64,000 bases of DNA from Flammeovirga pectinis (GTDB lineage Bacteria > Bacteroidota > Bacteroidia > Cytophagales > Flammeovirgaceae). The DNA lies in NCBI RefSeq assembly GCF_003970675.1, contig NZ_CP034562.1, forward strand, positions 2,232,001 to 2,296,000, in the 5' to 3' direction. The position numbers and the translations under genes were made by a program. The notes under the pieces are model-generated. The model searched no databases and was not told where the DNA came from. It worked only from the letters and a program-made list of their open reading frames with translations. Below are positions 9,248 through 17,594 of the stretch, one piece after another; within the stretch, counting starts at the first letter, position 1; each line of letters begins with the position of its first letter.

Positions 9248-9279
9248 AAAAAAAGAAACCCCCGAAAATCAGAGGTTCC
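9248..9279 (-). terminator. Minus-strand terminator upstream of hemL with no gene in front
   Basis: Read on the minus strand, GGAACCTC pairs with GGGGTTTC (G-U pairs allowed) around an 8-nt loop. Seven T residues follow immediately, the classical intrinsic terminator shape. The nearest gene on its 5' side is on the opposite strand. What it ends is therefore a leader or a stand-alone small RNA. Confidence 0.72.
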
Positions 9280-9294
9280 TTCCACTTTAATAAA

Positions 9295-9336
9295 CTAAAC
9301 TAACAAACAAACTTCAAGAATGAAATTAACATACAT
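9295..9336 (-). CDS. Candidate 13-residue leader peptide before the hairpin
   Basis: A minus-strand ATG at 9336 opens a 13-codon frame (MYVNFILEVCLLV) ending in TAG at 9295, 16 nt before the terminator stem at 9279. The arrangement of short frame, then GC-containing hairpin, then T run resembles transcription-attenuation leaders. The peptide is hydrophobic and not enriched for one amino acid. It may be chance; no ribosome-binding evidence exists. Confidence 0.28.
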   Translation of the reverse strand: MYVNFILEVCLLV

Positions 9337-9357
9337 TAATTAAAATACCTAACCTTC

Positions 9358-9996
9358 ATGGAGAATTTTTCAAAAAAAATAGAAATATCTTATATCAACT
9401 TTATTTCTTCACATAATAGGAGACCAAACCAGCTTTCTGAGTTTATAGATGAAGAGCTAATAAATGAAGAATCAATCACTTATAATTCTGAAAAAGAGCT
9501 AAATTCACTCGAAACTTCTATATGGATTAACAGTATAGAAAGCGCTTTTCATAATGCTTCTTCTGATCCTAACTACTTAGAATATGGAGCTAGAGAAAAA
9601 ACGCTCTCTTTCTTCTATAATTTGATTGAAGTACTAAAATCTCAAAAAGAATTCTTTGTTTATTCTTCAAACATTCACTCTCCTTTTGAGTTAAAAATGG
9701 TAGATGATAGATCAACAGCCATTAAAAATGTTTTTCTTTCCCATTTCAATACCATAATTACCGAAGCTATTGAAACTGGAGAGATTGAGTCGAGAATGTT
9801 TATTTCTGATTATTATGGCAACTTAATATTTGCACAAGCTGTATTAGTAATAAAGTATTGGGCTAATGATACATCAGAAGAAGCAGAAAATACAGACGAA
9901 ATCATCGAGAAAAGTGTAAATTTAATAATGGACCTTATGGCTCCAAACTTTGCTGATTCTGCCCTATCTTTAGTCAAGTTTTTATTTCAAAAATAA
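9358..9996 (+). CDS. TetR-like protein with TetR C-terminal-type domain
   Basis: The 212-residue protein resembles the TetR/AcrR relatives that Bacteroidota keep beside AarF/UbiB kinases. The C-terminal two thirds (HNASSDPNYLEYGAREKTLSFFYNLIEVLKSQ onward) fits the all-helical TetR ligand/dimer domain. The N-terminal 50 residues (ISYINFISSHNRRPNQLSEF) occupy the position of the helix-turn-helix, but it is weak: the usual T-V-x-x-I-A recognition pattern is missing. DNA binding is therefore uncertain. Its stop is 4 bp before the start of the AarF gene, so the two are surely co-transcribed and probably work together. Confidence 0.65.
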   Translation: MENFSKKIEISYINFISSHNRRPNQLSEFIDEELINEESITYNSEKELNSLETSIWINSIESAFHNASSDPNYLEYGAREKTLSFFYNLIEVLKSQKEFFVYSSNIHSPFELKMVDDRSTAIKNVFLSHFNTIITEAIETGEIESRMFISDYYGNLIFAQAVLVIKYWANDTSEEAENTDEIIEKSVNLIMDLMAPNFADSALSLVKFLFQK

Positions 9997-10000
9997 CCCA

Positions 10001-11323
10001 ATGGAAAACGTCAATAAAAAAATTCAAAAAAGCATACCTTCTAGCCGTGTACAACGTGTTTCTAGGTTTGTGAAAGTTGGTGCTAAAGTATCAACAAATT
10101 ATATAAAACATTATGCTAAAACTGTTGTTGATGCTGATTACAAAGGAAAAGAAGAGCTTCACAAAGAGAATGCAGCAGATGTTTATGATGCATTAAGTGA
10201 ACTTAAAGGTAGTGCACTTAAAGTTGCTCAGATGATGAGTATGGATAAAAACATGTTACCTCAAGCTTATACAGAGAAGTTTCAGATGTCACAATATTCA
10301 GCACCTCCCTTATCATTGCCACTAGTTAACAAAACGTTTATGAAGGCCTTTGGGAAAGCTCCTTATCAAATTTTTGATGAGTTTTCTAAAGAAGCTGTAA
10401 ACGCTGCAAGTATTGGTCAAGTACATCTTGCGGTGAAAGATGGTAAAAAATATGCTGTTAAAGTACAGTACCCTGGTGTTGCAGAAAGTGTTAGTTCTGA
10501 CCTTAAAATGGTTAAACCAATTGCCGTGCGTATGATGGGGTTGAATGAGCAAGATGTTGAACATTATATGGAAGAAGTTGAAAATATGCTACTTTCAGAA
10601 ACGGATTATAACTTGGAGCTGAAGCGCTCACAAGAAATCACGAGTGCCTGTAAAGACATCAAAAACGTGATTTTCCCTAATTATTATCCTGATTTATCTT
10701 CTAAGAAAATTCTTACAATGGACTGGTTAGATGGAATGCATTTACCAGAATTTTTAGAAACGCAACCTTCGCAAGAAATAAGAAATAAAGTTGGGCAAGC
10801 TCTTTGGGATTTTTATGATCATCAAATTCACACTTTAAAAGAAGTTCACGCAGATCCACACCCAGGGAATTTTATTATTAATAAAGAAGGTTTGTTGGGT
10901 ATTATTGATTTTGGTTGCGTAAAAGAGATCCCATCACCTTTCTATGAGAATTATTTTGATTTAATGGTACCAGAAAATCTTAATAATAACGAGAAAAGAA
11001 AAAATGTCTTTTCTAAGATGAAGTTCATTTATGATACTGATACAGAAGAAGATCAAAATAAACTTGATGCTTTATTTAGTTCAATGATCGAAATTTTGTC
11101 AAGACCTTTTCATAGTACTCCATTTGATTTTAGTCAAGAAAGCTACTTTAATGAAATAACAGCAATAGCAGATAATCAAGATAACCAAAATTTGATGAAA
11201 TCATCAAAAAAACCAAGAGGGCAAAGAGATGGTTTGTACTTAAATAGAACATACTTTGGTTTGTACTCGATCTTACATCAATTAGAAGCTAATATTGATA
11301 CAAAATCGGTCTATTTTTCTTAA
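10001..11323 (+). CDS. AarF/ABC1/UbiB-family atypical protein kinase
   Basis: A 440-residue member of the UbiB/COQ8 family of atypical kinase/ATPases linked to quinone synthesis and lipid homeostasis. GSALKVAQMMSMDKNMLP occupies the KxGQ motif, but the glycine is alanine (KVAQ). NAASIGQVHLAV is the Ala-rich nucleotide loop. YAVKVQYPG supplies the phosphate-binding Lys, EVHADPHPGNFIIN the catalytic loop, and GIIDFGCVKEI the metal-binding Asp. There is no transmembrane tail. It is in one operon with the TetR-like gene. Its last codons form a hairpin shared with the convergent hybrid-kinase gene. The substrate is unknown. Confidence 0.9.
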   Translation: MENVNKKIQKSIPSSRVQRVSRFVKVGAKVSTNYIKHYAKTVVDADYKGKEELHKENAADVYDALSELKGSALKVAQMMSMDKNMLPQAYTEKFQMSQYSAPPLSLPLVNKTFMKAFGKAPYQIFDEFSKEAVNAASIGQVHLAVKDGKKYAVKVQYPGVAESVSSDLKMVKPIAVRMMGLNEQDVEHYMEEVENMLLSETDYNLELKRSQEITSACKDIKNVIFPNYYPDLSSKKILTMDWLDGMHLPEFLETQPSQEIRNKVGQALWDFYDHQIHTLKEVHADPHPGNFIINKEGLLGIIDFGCVKEIPSPFYENYFDLMVPENLNNNEKRKNVFSKMKFIYDTDTEEDQNKLDALFSSMIEILSRPFHSTPFDFSQESYFNEITAIADNQDNQNLMKSSKKPRGQRDGLYLNRTYFGLYSILHQLEANIDTKSVYFS

Positions 11324-11333
11324 AATAGATCGA
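11306..11333. terminator. Hairpin spanning two overlapping stop codons
   Basis: Arms of 12 nt (11306-11317 and 11322-11333, one G-U position) overlap the 3' ends of the aarF-like gene (+) and the hybrid kinase gene (-), whose stop codons share bases. A T run follows on the plus strand. It probably terminates the plus-strand transcript within coding sequence of the opposing gene. Confidence 0.5.
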
Positions 11334-14319
11334 CCTTTTTCTCACTTGCTATAGCTTCAGATAAATGATCAATATACTTTACAAAACCGGTATCATAATC
11401 TTGAAGTAAATTACTTATATTATTTAATCTTTTAAGTTTTGCTTCTGCAGTCATAGTCTGATCTACAGTCACTTTTCTAATTTCATCTATTAAATCAGAA
11501 TGTACATTAGGGTCTAAATAATTTTTAGGTAAGTCTTTATCTTTGATCAAATACTTCGATAAAATATTTAATAATTCAGTCCTATTTATCGGTTTAGTTA
11601 GGTAATCGTTCATACCCACAGCAAATGCTTTGAACCTTTTATCCCAATATGCGTCAGCTGTTAAAGCCACGATAGGCACTTGTGTCTCCTTTAATTCTTG
11701 TCTTATTATTTTTGCAGCAGAAATACCACCCATTATAGGCATATGAATATCCATTAATATCAAATTATATTTTTTTGATTTAATTTTTTGGATTGCGTCT
11801 TCTCCATTTTCTGCAATTTCTATAGATAACTCTAATTGTTTAAATAATGCTTTCATCATAAATTGATTCATTTTATTATCCTCAACAACTAGTACTATAT
11901 CCTCACGCTGAAATTTTAGATTTAAGTTTAAAGTATGTTCCTTGTCAATAGACTTAATCTTTGACTTTTTAACTGGTAGAACAATCGTAAATAAAGTACC
12001 CTCACCTTCTTTGCTTTCAACTGATATAGTTCCGTTCAGCATTTCAGTCATTCTTTTAGAAATAGCTAAACCTAAGCCAGTACCACCAAACTTTCTTGTT
12101 ACAGATTTATCTGCTTGTTCAAAAGAGTCGAAAATTACCTTGAGCTTATCTTTTGGAATACCAATACCATGATCTTCAACAGAGAAGATAAAATTAGTAC
12201 CTACAGACTTCACCTTAACTAAAATATCAGTTTTATCTTTAGTAAACTTAATTGCATTTGTAAGAAGATTCGTTAATATCTGTCTGAATTTAGTCTTATC
12301 TGTTAAAAACACCTCTGGAACACTTTTATCAATTTCTAGATTGATATAAATACCTCTTTCCACTGATGAGAATTCATGTACTTTTACAATCATTCTAATC
12401 AAATTGATAATCTCAACTTTCTCCATAGAAATGGACATTTTCCCTGCATCTATTCTTGAGAAATCTAAAATATTATTGATCAATTCTGACAAATACTCTC
12501 CGTTAAAATAGATGTATTTAAGTTGTTCTATAAATTCTGCAGACTGATTTGTATCTTCAAACTTTTTGTATAAAATATTACTTAGACCAATAATTGCATT
12601 TAATGGAGAACGAATCTCGTGAGATATATTAGCTAAGAATAAACTCTTTGCTGCACTAGATTTTACTGCTTCATTTTTAGCAGACTCAAGTTCTTGTTCA
12701 ATATTTTTTTGTGATGTTAGGTTCCAACATACACCGTTCATTTCATAAACACCAGAGTTTAATCGTGATCTACCAAAAATTTGTAAATACTGAACATTCT
12801 TTGATGGGTGGTTAATTTTAAAAGATAAATCAATATCTGTCACTTTCCCATCACTTATATTTTTAACAACTGCATTTACCTTCTTAATATCTGATGCATC
12901 TACAAATTTTAAAAAATCATGAATTGTATAAGTAATAGAGTCCAAACCGAATATTTCTAAAAATCTAGAATCACATAAGAACTTATCATCTAATAAATAT
13001 GACCATGTTCCTACATCTGCTGCATTTAAGGCTAAATCAAGTTTAACTCTTTGTTGCTGTAATTCTTGTGTTCTTATTTGTACTTTCTGTTCTAAAGAAG
13101 AGTTTAATTGGTAAATCTGTGTCTCGTGCTTCTTATTTCTAGTGATATCAATATTATAAATAGCTAATCCATAAATTTCATTTTTCTCGTTCAGTAAAGG
13201 TGAAAATACAGACTGAAGGTAAATTTCTTGATTCAATTTAAATTCAAGCTCAAACATTTTTCGATTTGTAAAAGCCCTCTCAAAATTCTCTCTAAATTTA
13301 TAGAAGAAATCATGATATTTAGGTCCATTGATCTTATCCCCTACTTTTACAGATATGCCGTACTCACTTTCCATTAATGACGAGAACCTCGTATTAAAAA
13401 ATACTATTCCATAGTTTACATCAACTGAAAAAATATAGCTCTTCGCACTTTCTAATAATACTTTTGCCTGATTATTTACTCGTATTAATTCTTTTTCAGC
13501 TTTGTTTTTTTGGGTAACATCTTCAATAAAAAGAATGTTTTGAGGGTCCTTATCATCGCCTATTACTTCTTCTCTAAGAATAAATATCTTTTTCCCTTTA
13601 TTGTGATAATGAACAATACGTTTTTCTTTTAATGGGTTATCTGTAAGGTTTATAAAAACTTCATCTAAAGACATTCCCAAAAGTTCATGTAACTCTAATC
13701 CCAATAAACTCACAGCAGTATCATTTGAATCAACAATACGCCCATTTAAAATAATTAGTGCACCTAAGTAATTGTAATGAAAAAGCATTTTATACTTTCT
13801 CTCACTTCTTTTAAGATTTTCTTGTGAATTATATTGATCTGTGACATCTCTAACTACTACAGAAACACCTGTAATAATATTGTTTTCAGATTTTATTGGT
13901 GTATATGTAGCTTCAAAATGTGCTCTTTGGTGTTTCTCTTCATTACCATACGAACGAATTATAGAATATACTTCTCCGTTAATTGCTCTTGTGATATCTT
14001 CTTTTGCGATATCTTCATCATTATTTACCTTCATGTATTTGAGAATATTCTTCCCAAGTTCAATCTGACAACCATAAACAGATTTCATGGTATCTACATG
14101 TGCATTGTTAAATGCCAAATAGTTAAAATTAGTATCAACAGAAAAAATAACATCATGAGAGTTTTCCATTAAAAGACTTAGCATCTTAAAATTTCTTACA
14201 CTCTTAACATATGTCTTCTGAGCTTGGTTTTTCAATCGAATAAATTGAATACAAACCACAACAATCAACATTATCAGGATCAATGAAAAACCTAATAATA
14301 ACCAAGAGTTTATATACAC
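11320..14319 (-). CDS. Hybrid sensor histidine kinase / response regulator with multiple PAS domains
   Basis: A 999-residue inner-membrane-anchored kinase. One N-terminal transmembrane helix (about 5-27) is followed by PAS-like domains around 45-165, 175-270, 290-395 and 425-545. A coiled coil (SSLEQKVQIRTQELQQQRVKL) precedes the last PAS. HisKA has the phospho-His in FLANISHEIRSPLNAIIG (about 565). HATPase_c shows the N box (NLLTNAIKFT) and the G boxes (DHGIGIP, GGTGLGLAI). A receiver (about 805-925) carries LILMDIHMPIMGG with the phospho-Asp. The final 70 residues hold no recognisable HPt. It begins 23 bp after nuoN, so it may be transcribed with the nuo genes. No DNA-binding output partner is adjacent. 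Confidence 0.93.
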   Translation of the reverse strand: MYINSWLLLGFSLILIMLIVVVCIQFIRLKNQAQKTYVKSVRNFKMLSLLMENSHDVIFSVDTNFNYLAFNNAHVDTMKSVYGCQIELGKNILKYMKVNNDEDIAKEDITRAINGEVYSIIRSYGNEEKHQRAHFEATYTPIKSENNIITGVSVVVRDVTDQYNSQENLKRSERKYKMLFHYNYLGALIILNGRIVDSNDTAVSLLGLELHELLGMSLDEVFINLTDNPLKEKRIVHYHNKGKKIFILREEVIGDDKDPQNILFIEDVTQKNKAEKELIRVNNQAKVLLESAKSYIFSVDVNYGIVFFNTRFSSLMESEYGISVKVGDKINGPKYHDFFYKFRENFERAFTNRKMFELEFKLNQEIYLQSVFSPLLNEKNEIYGLAIYNIDITRNKKHETQIYQLNSSLEQKVQIRTQELQQQRVKLDLALNAADVGTWSYLLDDKFLCDSRFLEIFGLDSITYTIHDFLKFVDASDIKKVNAVVKNISDGKVTDIDLSFKINHPSKNVQYLQIFGRSRLNSGVYEMNGVCWNLTSQKNIEQELESAKNEAVKSSAAKSLFLANISHEIRSPLNAIIGLSNILYKKFEDTNQSAEFIEQLKYIYFNGEYLSELINNILDFSRIDAGKMSISMEKVEIINLIRMIVKVHEFSSVERGIYINLEIDKSVPEVFLTDKTKFRQILTNLLTNAIKFTKDKTDILVKVKSVGTNFIFSVEDHGIGIPKDKLKVIFDSFEQADKSVTRKFGGTGLGLAISKRMTEMLNGTISVESKEGEGTLFTIVLPVKKSKIKSIDKEHTLNLNLKFQREDIVLVVEDNKMNQFMMKALFKQLELSIEIAENGEDAIQKIKSKKYNLILMDIHMPIMGGISAAKIIRQELKETQVPIVALTADAYWDKRFKAFAVGMNDYLTKPINRTELLNILSKYLIKDKDLPKNYLDPNVHSDLIDEIRKVTVDQTMTAEAKLKRLNNISNLLQDYDTGFVKYIDHLSEAIASEKKVDLF

Positions 14320-14342
14320 GTTTTAAAAATTAAATAGGCTTC

Positions 14343-15803
14343 TTAAATAAGTATAGAAGGCACAATAAATAAAATAAATAATGATGCCCCTAAAATAGAG
14401 ATCATTATTGCAATTGGCAATGACATTTGTAATTCCTTCTTACTATTTCGTTTATACATGTTAAAAGGAATCTTGATATAATAGGCTAAAGCAATTGCTG
14501 TATTAAATAAACCTAATCCCATTGCTATTAGATAAATGTTATCTGAATTCATAATATATAATTCCCAAAGAGAACTAAATATCAATAGTTTTGCTGTAAA
14601 GCCCGCTAGTGGAGGCAAACCTATTAACGACATTACTGATAACACAATTCCAATACCCCAAAAACGTGAACTTGAAGTCCATCCAATACCAATAATCGTA
14701 TCAAGTTTATCAGAATTAAATTGCTTTTCTACTTCACCAATAAATAAGAAGATTGCATAAATACCAATTACATAAGTAACTAAATAATAATACAATGCGT
14801 TAGTTGAGATATCCTGAATGTTAAGTGTTGCTATTAAGATAAAACCTGCTCCAGCAATAGATGCATAAGCCATTAATCTTCTCATACTTTGTTGTAGCAA
14901 ACCTGATAAATTACCAATAAACATAGAAAGTAAAGCGGCAATTAATATAAAGTAATTGATATAAGGGTTTGTTATTATCTCTGATTCAAAAAAGAATCTA
15001 TATAAAAACACAGTTGCTGCAATTTTAGGTAATGTTGAAAAATAAGCAACGGCTTCTATTGGTGCTGCCTGATATACATCTGGCACCCAAATATGCATTG
15101 GAAAAGCACCTAATTTAAATAAAAATCCTATTGTTATTAATACAGAAGCAGATATAAAAAGCACTGAATAAGACTTACCATATAGGGCAATACCTTGAAG
15201 ATCTATTGCAGTTGTTAAACCAAATAAAATAGATGCTCCATATATTGTAATTGCTGTAGCTATAGCACCGTATAAGAAATACCTAATACTCGCCTCAGAA
15301 CTTATTTTGTTATTATTAAATGCGGTCAGTAAATAAGAAGGTAACGATATTAATTCTACAGCTAGGATAGCAATAATGAAATCATTTGCTACAGCAAGAA
15401 AATGAGCTCCTAATAACATCCCTAATGTCAAGACAACCCACTCACTTTGTCCACTCAAATGCTCTTGAGTATCAGATTCTGTTTTCTTATTAAAAAACAA
15501 ATGCAAGTATAGAAGTACAGCACAAAAATCTTCTAAAATTCTTATTTTAATACTCCAATTATCATTATTGACAGTAAATAGCATTAGTTTAGATGTCGTT
15601 GCCTCTGCAAACCAACCTAAATAAATTATATCAGCTACCACACCTATTAATGCAAAAAGGTAGAGGAAGTTTCTATTAAATTTAATTGGTAATAAATCAA
15701 TAATAATTATTCCAATCAACACCCCTACTATTCCTATCTCTGAAACCAAAAATGGAATACTATCAATTATGTCATTTAATTTTGACAACAAATCTATTTC
15801 CAT
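14343..15803 (-). CDS. nuoN: NADH-quinone oxidoreductase subunit N
   Basis: Antiporter-like proton-pumping subunit of the complex I membrane arm, 486 residues, about 14 transmembrane helices. FLFKLGAFPMHIWVPDVYQAAP is the conserved proton-channel loop with the key Lys in a transmembrane helix; SLIGLPPLAGFTAKLLIF matches the C-terminal half of Nqo14/NuoN. It is last in the nuoK-L-M-N order on the minus strand, 11 bp after nuoM. It is followed closely by the hybrid kinase with no terminator visible between them. Confidence 0.96.
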   Translation of the reverse strand: MEIDLLSKLNDIIDSIPFLVSEIGIVGVLIGIIIIDLLPIKFNRNFLYLFALIGVVADIIYLGWFAEATTSKLMLFTVNNDNWSIKIRILEDFCAVLLYLHLFFNKKTESDTQEHLSGQSEWVVLTLGMLLGAHFLAVANDFIIAILAVELISLPSYLLTAFNNNKISSEASIRYFLYGAIATAITIYGASILFGLTTAIDLQGIALYGKSYSVLFISASVLITIGFLFKLGAFPMHIWVPDVYQAAPIEAVAYFSTLPKIAATVFLYRFFFESEIITNPYINYFILIAALLSMFIGNLSGLLQQSMRRLMAYASIAGAGFILIATLNIQDISTNALYYYLVTYVIGIYAIFLFIGEVEKQFNSDKLDTIIGIGWTSSSRFWGIGIVLSVMSLIGLPPLAGFTAKLLIFSSLWELYIMNSDNIYLIAMGLGLFNTAIALAYYIKIPFNMYKRNSKKELQMSLPIAIMISILGASLFILFIVPSILI

Positions 15804-15814
15804 GTTGATCTATA

Positions 15815-17563
15815 TTAAAGGCCCATTAAAGTATTCATGTATTCTGTTCCTACAAAGTTCGTAAACTCTACAAAAACAGTCACCGATCCTTCTATTAAAT
15901 TCAAAAGTAACTTTGGATAGATACCTAATGCAAAAGTTATAATTGCTAACGGTGTTAACATTATTACTTCTCTAATAGTTAAATCCTTTAATTTAGACTC
16001 CATAGATTCATCTTTCAAAAAGAATTTACCTAAGAAGATTCGTTGCATTGCCCATAAGTAATACGCTGCACTCAATACTAGACCAAGTGTGGCTACAATG
16101 GTCATCCAACGTGGGATTAAATTATTAACAGCAGAAGAATTAAATGCTCCTAAAAACACAAATAATTCAGCCATAAAACCAGAGAAACCTGGAAGCCCTA
16201 GAGAGGCAAAAAATGCTATTGTTGCAAGCATCGTATATCTTGGCATTCTAGATGATAATCCACTATAATTATCTATTTCTAAATTACCTGTTCTATAATA
16301 GAGTACACCAGCAATTAAGAATAATGCAGCTGAAATAATCCCGTGAGAAAACATTTGGAAAATTGCACCTGATATTCCTTCTGCTGTTAATGACGCAATA
16401 CCTAACATTACAAAACCCATATGCGAAACAGAGCTATAAGCAATCATTCTCTTAAGATTATGCGTACCTAAAGCTACAAACGCACCATACAATATTGATA
16501 CTACTCCACCAAAAGCAATCCACCATGCAAAATGGTGTGCTCCATCAGGAAATATTGAATAGGCAATTCTAAGCATTCCATAGCCACCAATTTTAAGTAG
16601 AATACCTGCTAAAACTACAGATATTGAAGTTGGTGCTTCTACGTGAGCATCTGGCAACCAAGTATGCAATGGAACAACAGGTAGTTTAATGGCAAAACCA
16701 ATAAATACCATTAAAAAGGCTACATACCGCACATGAGTACCAAATAATTCTGCTCCAGAATCTAATGAAAGAATAGAATTAGGAATGAAATTCTGAGCAT
16801 CCATCATATGTGATAACGTGAATGTTCTCACTAAATTCGATTGATCTATTCCTCCTGATACTAATAAAACGTGAACTTTTTCAATAACATCAAAAGATAC
16901 GTTATCTATGTTTGTAGCAAGACCAAGTTCTACAGCAGTTGCAGCAGGATCTATTACAGAAGCTGCAAGAGCAATCATTATTACTAATATAAAAATTGAA
17001 CCTACTAGTGTATAAATAAAGAATTTGATTGAAGCATATTCACTATTCTTACCACCCCAAATACCAATTAAAAAGTACATTGGAAGTAGCATGAATTCAA
17101 AGAATAAATAAAACAGGAAGAAATCTAGTGCTAAGAAACACCCCATGATTGTACCACTTAGTAATAAATACAAAGCATAAAAACCTCTTCTCTTATTTTT
17201 AATTTCTAATGATGATATCGCTCCAATAACCATCACAATAGCTGCTAAAAGCACCATTGTATTACTTAAGCCATCAATACCTAAAATATAGTCAGCACGA
17301 AGTTTACCGAATGTACCTAAGTTTAGCACAATCCATTCATACTTTTCTATAAATTGATATTTATCTAAGGACAGAATACCATTCATACTCTCAGATAAAC
17401 CCTCGTAACCAGACATTAATACTCCCGCAATTAATAATTGGAGGGAATTAATTCCGATAGTAATCTTTCCAAAAATAGGTTTTAGACTATTTGGTAATAA
17501 TAAGATTACAAAAGTTCCGAAAATCGGAATAAAAACTAATAATGTGAGCAAAAATTGCGTCAT
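15815..17563 (-). CDS. nuoM: NADH-quinone oxidoreductase subunit M
   Basis: Antiporter-like subunit of complex I, inner membrane, 582 residues, longer than the typical 500-510. FAIKLPVVPLHTWLPDAHVEAPTS is the diagnostic NuoM/Nqo13 motif with the channel Lys, and LFYLFFEFMLLPMYFLIGIWGG carries the conserved Glu in helix 5. AYSSVSHMGFVMLG and LPGFSGFMAELFVF also match. The extra length comes from a loop of about 70 residues around 200-270 between membrane segments. It is 31 bp downstream of nuoL and 11 bp upstream of nuoN. Confidence 0.97.
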   Translation of the reverse strand: MTQFLLTLLVFIPIFGTFVILLLPNSLKPIFGKITIGINSLQLLIAGVLMSGYEGLSESMNGILSLDKYQFIEKYEWIVLNLGTFGKLRADYILGIDGLSNTMVLLAAIVMVIGAISSLEIKNKRRGFYALYLLLSGTIMGCFLALDFFLFYLFFEFMLLPMYFLIGIWGGKNSEYASIKFFIYTLVGSIFILVIMIALAASVIDPAATAVELGLATNIDNVSFDVIEKVHVLLVSGGIDQSNLVRTFTLSHMMDAQNFIPNSILSLDSGAELFGTHVRYVAFLMVFIGFAIKLPVVPLHTWLPDAHVEAPTSISVVLAGILLKIGGYGMLRIAYSIFPDGAHHFAWWIAFGGVVSILYGAFVALGTHNLKRMIAYSSVSHMGFVMLGIASLTAEGISGAIFQMFSHGIISAALFLIAGVLYYRTGNLEIDNYSGLSSRMPRYTMLATIAFFASLGLPGFSGFMAELFVFLGAFNSSAVNNLIPRWMTIVATLGLVLSAAYYLWAMQRIFLGKFFLKDESMESKLKDLTIREVIMLTPLAIITFALGIYPKLLLNLIEGSVTVFVEFTNFVGTEYMNTLMGL

Positions 17564-17594
17564 ATCTATATAAAAACTTTTGTTAGTTTATTCT

